Below are positions 6,229 through 9,097 of a stretch of 9,097 nt of DNA, one piece after another. The stretch covers positions 1 to 9,097 of the forward strand of contig QAMX01000153.1 of the NCBI GenBank assembly GCA_003149835.1, in the 5' to 3' direction. The notes below the pieces were generated by a model, which saw nothing but the letters and a program-made list of their open reading frames with translations, had not been told where the DNA came from and searched no databases. This stretch comes from Clostridiales bacterium. Its GTDB lineage: Bacteria; Bacillota; Clostridia; Oscillospirales; QAMX01. The position numbers were made by a program, and so were the translations under genes. Every line of letters starts with the position of its first letter. Within the stretch, counting starts at the first letter, position 1.

Positions 6229-7350
6229 TTATTTCAAATTCAGCGTCCCGTTGGCGCTGGCTTTCAGATACGCGTTGATCAGCTCGTCGAGTTCGCCGTC
6301 CATGACCGCGTTGACGTTGCCGACCTCGCAGCCGGTGCGGTTGTCCTTGACGAGCGTATAGGGCATGAACACATAGCTGCGGATCTGGCTGCCCCATTCG
6401 ATCTGCTTCTGCTCGCCCTTGATGTCTCCGATTTTGTCGAGCTTTTCGCGCTCTTTGATCTCGATGAGCTTGGAGCGCAGCATGCGCATGGCGATCTCGC
6501 GGTTCTGATGCTGGTTGCGCTCGTTCTGGCAGGCGACGATGATTCCCGTCGGCAGATGCGTGATGCGCACGGCCGACTCCGTTTTGTTGACGTGCTGCCC
6601 GCCGGCGCCGCTGGAACGATAGGTGTCCACTTTCAGATCCTCGCTGCGGATCTCGACGTCGACGCTGTCGTCGATCTCCGGCATCACCTCTACCGCGGCA
6701 AACGAGGTATGGCGCCGGCCCGAGGAGTCGAACGGCGAAATGCGCACAAGACGGTGCACGCCGTGCTCGCCTTTCAGATACCCATAGGCGTTTTCGCCCT
6801 CAATGAGGATATCGGCCGACTTGATGCCCGCTTCTTCGCCGTCGAGCACGTTGAGCACCTTGACCTGAAAGCCGCGGCGCTCGCCCCAGCGGATATACAT
6901 CCGGTACAGCATCAGCGCCCAGTCCTGCGCTTCCGTCCCACCTGCGCCGGCGTGGAGCGAGACAATCGCGGGCAGACGGTCGTATTCGCCGGAGAGCATG
7001 GTGTCGAGCGTGAGCTGCTCCACCTCGCGTTCCAGCGTTGTCAGTTCGGCGAGAATTTCGTCACCCAGCCCGTCCTCGTCCTCCTCAATCGCCATGGCGA
7101 TCAGCGCAAGCAGGTCGGCTGTCCGCGCGGCAAGGCCGCGATAGCGTTCGAGCTTGGCCTTTAACTGTTTCATCTGCTGCATGACCTTTTGGGAGTTCTC
7201 AATATCCTCCCAGAAGGCGTTGTCCCTCGTCTTTTCTTCCAGCTGCTCGTATTCCTCCGCGAGCTTGTCTATGTTCAGCGCGCCTTTCAGCTCCGCAAGC
7301 TGCGGCTCCAGCTCCTGAGCGCGCTGTTTATACTCCATCAGTTCGATCAT
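6229..7350 (-). CDS. prfB: Peptide chain release factor 2
   Basis: Terminates translation at UGA and UAA by hydrolysing peptidyl-tRNA in the ribosome. It has 373 residues, normal for RF2. The N-terminal helical domain includes the acidic stretch EEDEDGLGDE (89-98). The stop-codon recognition tripeptide SPF is at 205-207, which marks RF2 rather than RF1 (PxT). The catalytic loop RSSGAGGQHVNKTESAVR is at 245-262 with GGQ at 250-252. Most RF2 genes need a +1 frameshift at an in-frame UGA near codon 25; here the matching region (LKGALNIDKL, 21-30) is read straight through with no in-frame stop, so the usual self-regulation is absent. The frame extends upstream, but GGAG lies 8 bases before the ATG at 7348-7350 and homology starts there. 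It has its own strong promoter and probably leads the prfB-comM-esterase unit. Confidence 0.97.
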   Translation of the reverse strand: MIELMEYKQRAQELEPQLAELKGALNIDKLAEEYEQLEEKTRDNAFWEDIENSQKVMQQMKQLKAKLERYRGLAARTADLLALIAMAIEEDEDGLGDEILAELTTLEREVEQLTLDTMLSGEYDRLPAIVSLHAGAGGTEAQDWALMLYRMYIRWGERRGFQVKVLNVLDGEEAGIKSADILIEGENAYGYLKGEHGVHRLVRISPFDSSGRRHTSFAAVEVMPEIDDSVDVEIRSEDLKVDTYRSSGAGGQHVNKTESAVRITHLPTGIIVACQNERNQHQNREIAMRMLRSKLIEIKEREKLDKIGDIKGEQKQIEWGSQIRSYVFMPYTLVKDNRTGCEVGNVNAVMDGELDELINAYLKASANGTLNLK

Positions 7351-7370
7351 TGGTCGTACTCCGTTTCCTG

Positions 7371-7425
7371 TTGGTTTCGCCCCGGACGTTACGGCTTCGC
7401 CGTACCTCCGACTTGCCGAAACCAA
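7371..7425 (-). other. Long stem-loop in the prfB 5' leader
   Basis: On the minus strand TTGGTTTCG (7425-7417) pairs perfectly with CGAAACCAA (7379-7371), 9 bp. Inside, TCGGA pairs with TCCGG (5 bp with one G-U) and TACGGC (7404-7399) with GCCGTA (7395-7390) around a 3-base GAA loop. Together they make one extended hairpin covering about half of the roughly 100-base untranslated leader. It ends about 8 bases before the AGGAAACGGAG ribosome binding region, so as drawn it does not hide the start. No T run follows. It matches no riboswitch I recognise. Confidence 0.55.
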
Positions 7426-7454
7426 ATTTCCTCTTCATCTGATATCTATATGAT

Positions 7455-7483
7455 ATTATAGCAAATTCATCCGCGCCTGTAAA
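7455..7483 (-). promoter_or_regulatory. Sigma-A promoter of prfB
   Basis: On the minus strand TTTACA (7483-7478) and perfect TATAAT (7460-7455) are 17 bases apart, with an extended -10 TGC before the -10 hexamer. It gives a leader of about 97 bases to the prfB ATG at 7350. It is built like the aro promoter (same hexamers, spacing and TGn), and should be strong. Confidence 0.88.
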
Positions 7484-7605
7484 GCGCCGCCTCCCCTTTC
7501 CCCGCTTTTGCACAGAGATATTGTAGAAATATTTTCAGAAAGTGCGCCGATTGCGGGCTTATAAATGTTCATTCCTCTGAAATTCACCGGTTTCATCGGA
7601 TACGC
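7484..7605. other. Divergent intergenic region between prfB and purE promoters
   Basis: About 120 bases between the two divergent promoters, part of a 358-base stretch (7351-7708) without protein genes. It is more AT-rich toward the purE side. No reading frame with a ribosome binding site, no RNA gene and no terminator was found. TGAAA...TTTCA motifs near 7578-7595 are too short to call. Confidence 0.4.
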
Positions 7606-7634
7606 TTGAAATTTTCATGATTTTGTTCTACAAT
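7606..7634 (+). promoter_or_regulatory. Sigma-A promoter of the purEC operon
   Basis: TTGAAA (7606-7611) and TACAAT (7629-7634) are 17 bases apart; each hexamer is close to consensus. Transcription should start near 7641, leaving a leader of about 68 bases before the purE TTG. That is too short for a purine riboswitch with its expression platform, so control is more likely by a DNA-binding repressor. Confidence 0.8.
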
Positions 7635-7652
7635 TATAGATAGAAAAATATT

Positions 7653-7664
7653 CGAATGCATTCG
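7653..7664 (+). promoter_or_regulatory. Candidate operator palindrome in the pur leader
   Basis: CGAATGCATTCG is a perfect 12-base palindrome about 12 bases past the expected start of transcription. A second one, AACGCGTT (7671-7678), follows with its centre 16 bases away, inside the near-palindrome TTGAACGCGTTTGAA. Position suits a repressor site. It carries a CGAA core as in the Bacillus PurR box, but does not match that box well, so the regulator is unknown. Confidence 0.35.
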
Positions 7665-7694
7665 GCTTGAACGCGTTTGAATCAAATCCGTTTT

Positions 7695-7700
7695 GGGAGG
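7695..7700 (+). promoter_or_regulatory. purE ribosome binding site
   Basis: GGGAGG, 8 bases before TTG at 7709. It decides the purE start: the other upstream start in frame, TTG at 7667, has no such site and would add 14 residues not typical of PurE. Confidence 0.75.
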
Positions 7701-7708
7701 GTTCGGCT

Positions 7709-8233
7709 TTGGAAAACACAAAGAAGAAGGTCGCAGTAATTTTAGGCTCGGACAGCGATCTGCCCGTGATGTTGGGCTGTCTGAAAACGCTGATTCAATA
7801 TCAAATTCCATATGAAATTCATATCATTTCCGCCCACAGAACTCCGGAAACTGCGGCGGTTTTTTCTTCCTCGGCGCGTGAAAACGGCTTCGGCGTCCTC
7901 ATCGCGGCGGCCGGAAAGGCGGCGCACCTCGCCGGCTTCCTCGCCGCGCATACGACGCTTCCGGTCATCGCCGTTCCGATTAAATCCTCGACGCTCGACG
8001 GTTTGGACGCGCTGCTTTCCAGCGTTCAGATGCCCAAGGGCGTTCCGGTGGCGACCGTCGCCATCGACGGCGGCGACAATGCGGCCATCTTAGCCGCGCA
8101 GATTCTCGGCGTTTTCGACTACACGGTCGCCGACCAGCTCGGCCGCGCCAAGGCCGCTATGCAAAAGGAAATCCAGGCAAAGGACAACGCCATCGGCGAG
8201 CTGGCGCTGTCCATGCTCAACGAACAGAAATAG
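7709..8233 (+). CDS. purE: 5-(carboxyamino)imidazole ribonucleotide mutase (PurE)
   Basis: Catalyses the carboxylation step of purine synthesis, moving the carboxylate of N5-CAIR to give CAIR (or directly carboxylating AIR if it is the class II type). It has 174 residues from the TTG start. Motifs: VAVILGSDSDLPVM at 8-21 with the phosphate-binding GSDSD (13-17), IISAHRTPE at 39-47 (His43), and AAAGKAAHLAG at 66-76 with His73, where many class I enzymes read AGGAAHLPG. LDGLDALLSSVQMPKGVPVATVAI at 96-119 is also typical. The sequence looks like class I of Firmicutes, although the companion PurK is not in this window. It is followed after 13 bases by purC, whose ribosome binding site overlaps the purE stop codon, so the two are co-transcribed and probably translationally coupled. 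Confidence 0.94.
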   Translation: MENTKKKVAVILGSDSDLPVMLGCLKTLIQYQIPYEIHIISAHRTPETAAVFSSSARENGFGVLIAAAGKAAHLAGFLAAHTTLPVIAVPIKSSTLDGLDALLSSVQMPKGVPVATVAIDGGDNAAILAAQILGVFDYTVADQLGRAKAAMQKEIQAKDNAIGELALSMLNEQK

Positions 8234-8246
8234 GAGAGGTTTCAAA

Positions 8247-9097
8247 ATGTCTATTCAAATTTCCAGCGGCAAGGTTCGGGAAATCTACGACGCGGGCGCA
8301 GACCGGCTCCTGATCGTCACCAGCGACCGGATTTCCGCCTTCGACGTCATCATGAAAACCGAAATTTCCGGCAAGGGCGCGATTCTGAATCAGATGAGCC
8401 TGTTCTGGTTTGATTTTTTAAAGGACTGCATCCCCACCCATTTTATCAGCGCCGACCCCGCCGATTTCCCCGCGCCGTTTCATACCGACCCCTACTGCCG
8501 CGGGCGCGCCATGCTCGTCAAAAAGCTGAATATGCTGCCGTTTGAATGCATCGTCCGCGGTTATATCACCGGCAGCGCCTGGTCTTCCTACCAAAAAACC
8601 GGCGAGATCTGCGGCATCAAAATCCCCGCCGGTATGCGCGAGAGCGAAAAATTTGCCGCGCCGCTCTTCACCCCCTCCACCAAAGCCGAAAGCGGACACG
8701 ATGAGAACGTCAGTTTTGAATTTATGGAAGCCAAGCTCGGTTCCGCGCTCGCCGCTCAGGTGCGCGACGCGACGCTTGCGATTTATACGAAAGCCGCCGA
8801 CTACGCGCTTTCGCGCGGCATCATCATCGCGGACACGAAATTCGAGTTCGGGCTTGACGAGTCCGGCCGGCTGGTTCTGGCCGACGAGGTGCTGACCCCC
8901 GATTCCTCGCGTTTCTGGTCGGCGGCGGACTATGCGGTCGGCCGCGGGCAGGCGAGCTTTGACAAGCAGTTCCTGCGCGACTGGCTCAAAGAAAACCGCC
9001 TCGACGGCGTCGAACCGGCGCCCGAGCTGCCGCAAAGCGTTGTCGACGGCACCTATGCCAAATATAAAGAAGCCTTTGACCGCCTTGCCTCCGGCAA
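8247..9097 (+). CDS. purC: Phosphoribosylaminoimidazole-succinocarboxamide synthase (SAICAR synthase), C-terminus cut
   Basis: Joins CAIR and aspartate with ATP to form SAICAR, the step right after PurE. 283 residues are visible, without a stop, to the window edge; enzymes of this longer type have about 290-300, so only a few residues are missing. Visible motifs: SSGKVREIYDAG at 6-17 (nucleotide-binding loop), SDRISAFDVIM at 26-36, GKGAILNQMS, CIVRGYITGSAWSSYQKTG starting near 99, FTPSTKAESGHDENVSFE starting near 138, and ADTKFEFGL followed by LADEVLTPDSSRFW. It has the longer form that resembles alphaproteobacterial and eukaryotic enzymes more than the short form of about 240 residues in B. 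subtilis. The ATG at 8247-8249 follows GGAGAGG by 7 bases, overlapping the purE TAG stop. Confidence 0.95.
   Translation, partial: MSIQISSGKVREIYDAGADRLLIVTSDRISAFDVIMKTEISGKGAILNQMSLFWFDFLKDCIPTHFISADPADFPAPFHTDPYCRGRAMLVKKLNMLPFECIVRGYITGSAWSSYQKTGEICGIKIPAGMRESEKFAAPLFTPSTKAESGHDENVSFEFMEAKLGSALAAQVRDATLAIYTKAADYALSRGIIIADTKFEFGLDESGRLVLADEVLTPDSSRFWSAADYAVGRGQASFDKQFLRDWLKENRLDGVEPAPELPQSVVDGTYAKYKEAFDRLASG

Noticed and set aside
6140..6397. N-terminal extension of comM into prfB
   Set aside because: The extra 86 residues are an Arg/Gln-rich shadow of prfB. The ATG at 6139 has AAGGAG and matches the usual family start.
6151..7164. Long plus-strand open frame of 337 codons
   Set aside because: It lies antisense to prfB, whose RF2 motifs (SPF, GGQ) are unmistakable. 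Long antisense frames are expected in GC-rich coding DNA, and the translation resembles no family I know.
7641..7708. Purine riboswitch before purE
   Set aside because: The leader is only about 68 bases from the expected start site to the purE start, and no purine aptamer core or terminator is visible.
8418..9035. Minus-strand open frame of 205 codons
   Set aside because: Antisense shadow of purC, whose motifs are intact on the plus strand.

Overview
The window looks like a piece of the chromosome of a fairly GC-rich Firmicute, most likely a clostridial (Oscillospiraceae/Ruminococcaceae-like) gut or anaerobic bacterium. The grounds are the strong AGGAGG-type ribosome binding sites, the sigma-A promoters with 17-bp spacers, the type I-beta DAHP synthase with an N-terminal regulatory domain, and the clostridial flavour of TyrA and PurE. 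This placement is an inference. No mobile element, CRISPR array, rRNA or tRNA was seen.

The left part (1-3867) is a minus-strand operon for aromatic amino acid synthesis. In order of transcription it holds a promoter (3839-3867), a leader peptide (3679-3807), an intrinsic terminator (3615-3646), DAHP synthase aroF (2549-3589), prephenate dehydrogenase tyrA (1692-2543), 3-dehydroquinate synthase aroB (499-1560), and the N-terminal third of EPSP synthase aroA (1-462, cut by the window edge). The leader peptide has 42 residues, and 8 of residues 13-22 are Phe or Tyr (YFYFSFTYFY). It has its own Shine-Dalgarno sequence and ends 32 bases before a textbook terminator that sits 25 bases upstream of the aroF start. 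Alternative pairings that would break the terminator can be drawn. This is the most interesting item: a ribosome-mediated Phe/Tyr attenuator controlling the first step of the shikimate pathway and the branch to tyrosine.

The middle part (3912-7483) is a second minus-strand transcription unit. A strong promoter (7455-7483) and a structured 5' leader precede prfB (release factor 2, without the usual programmed frameshift). It is followed by comM/yifB (Mg-chelatase-like AAA+ ATPase) and a small alpha/beta-hydrolase esterase. No convincing terminator separates this unit from the aro operon.

The right part (7606-9097) is transcribed on the plus strand, divergently from prfB: a promoter, a palindromic candidate operator, purE (TTG start), and purC, which lacks only its last residues at the window edge. 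These are consecutive steps of IMP synthesis (AIR carboxylation, then SAICAR formation).

Several start codons were moved inward from the longest open frame because of clear ribosome binding sites: aroF, tyrA, comM, prfB and purE.
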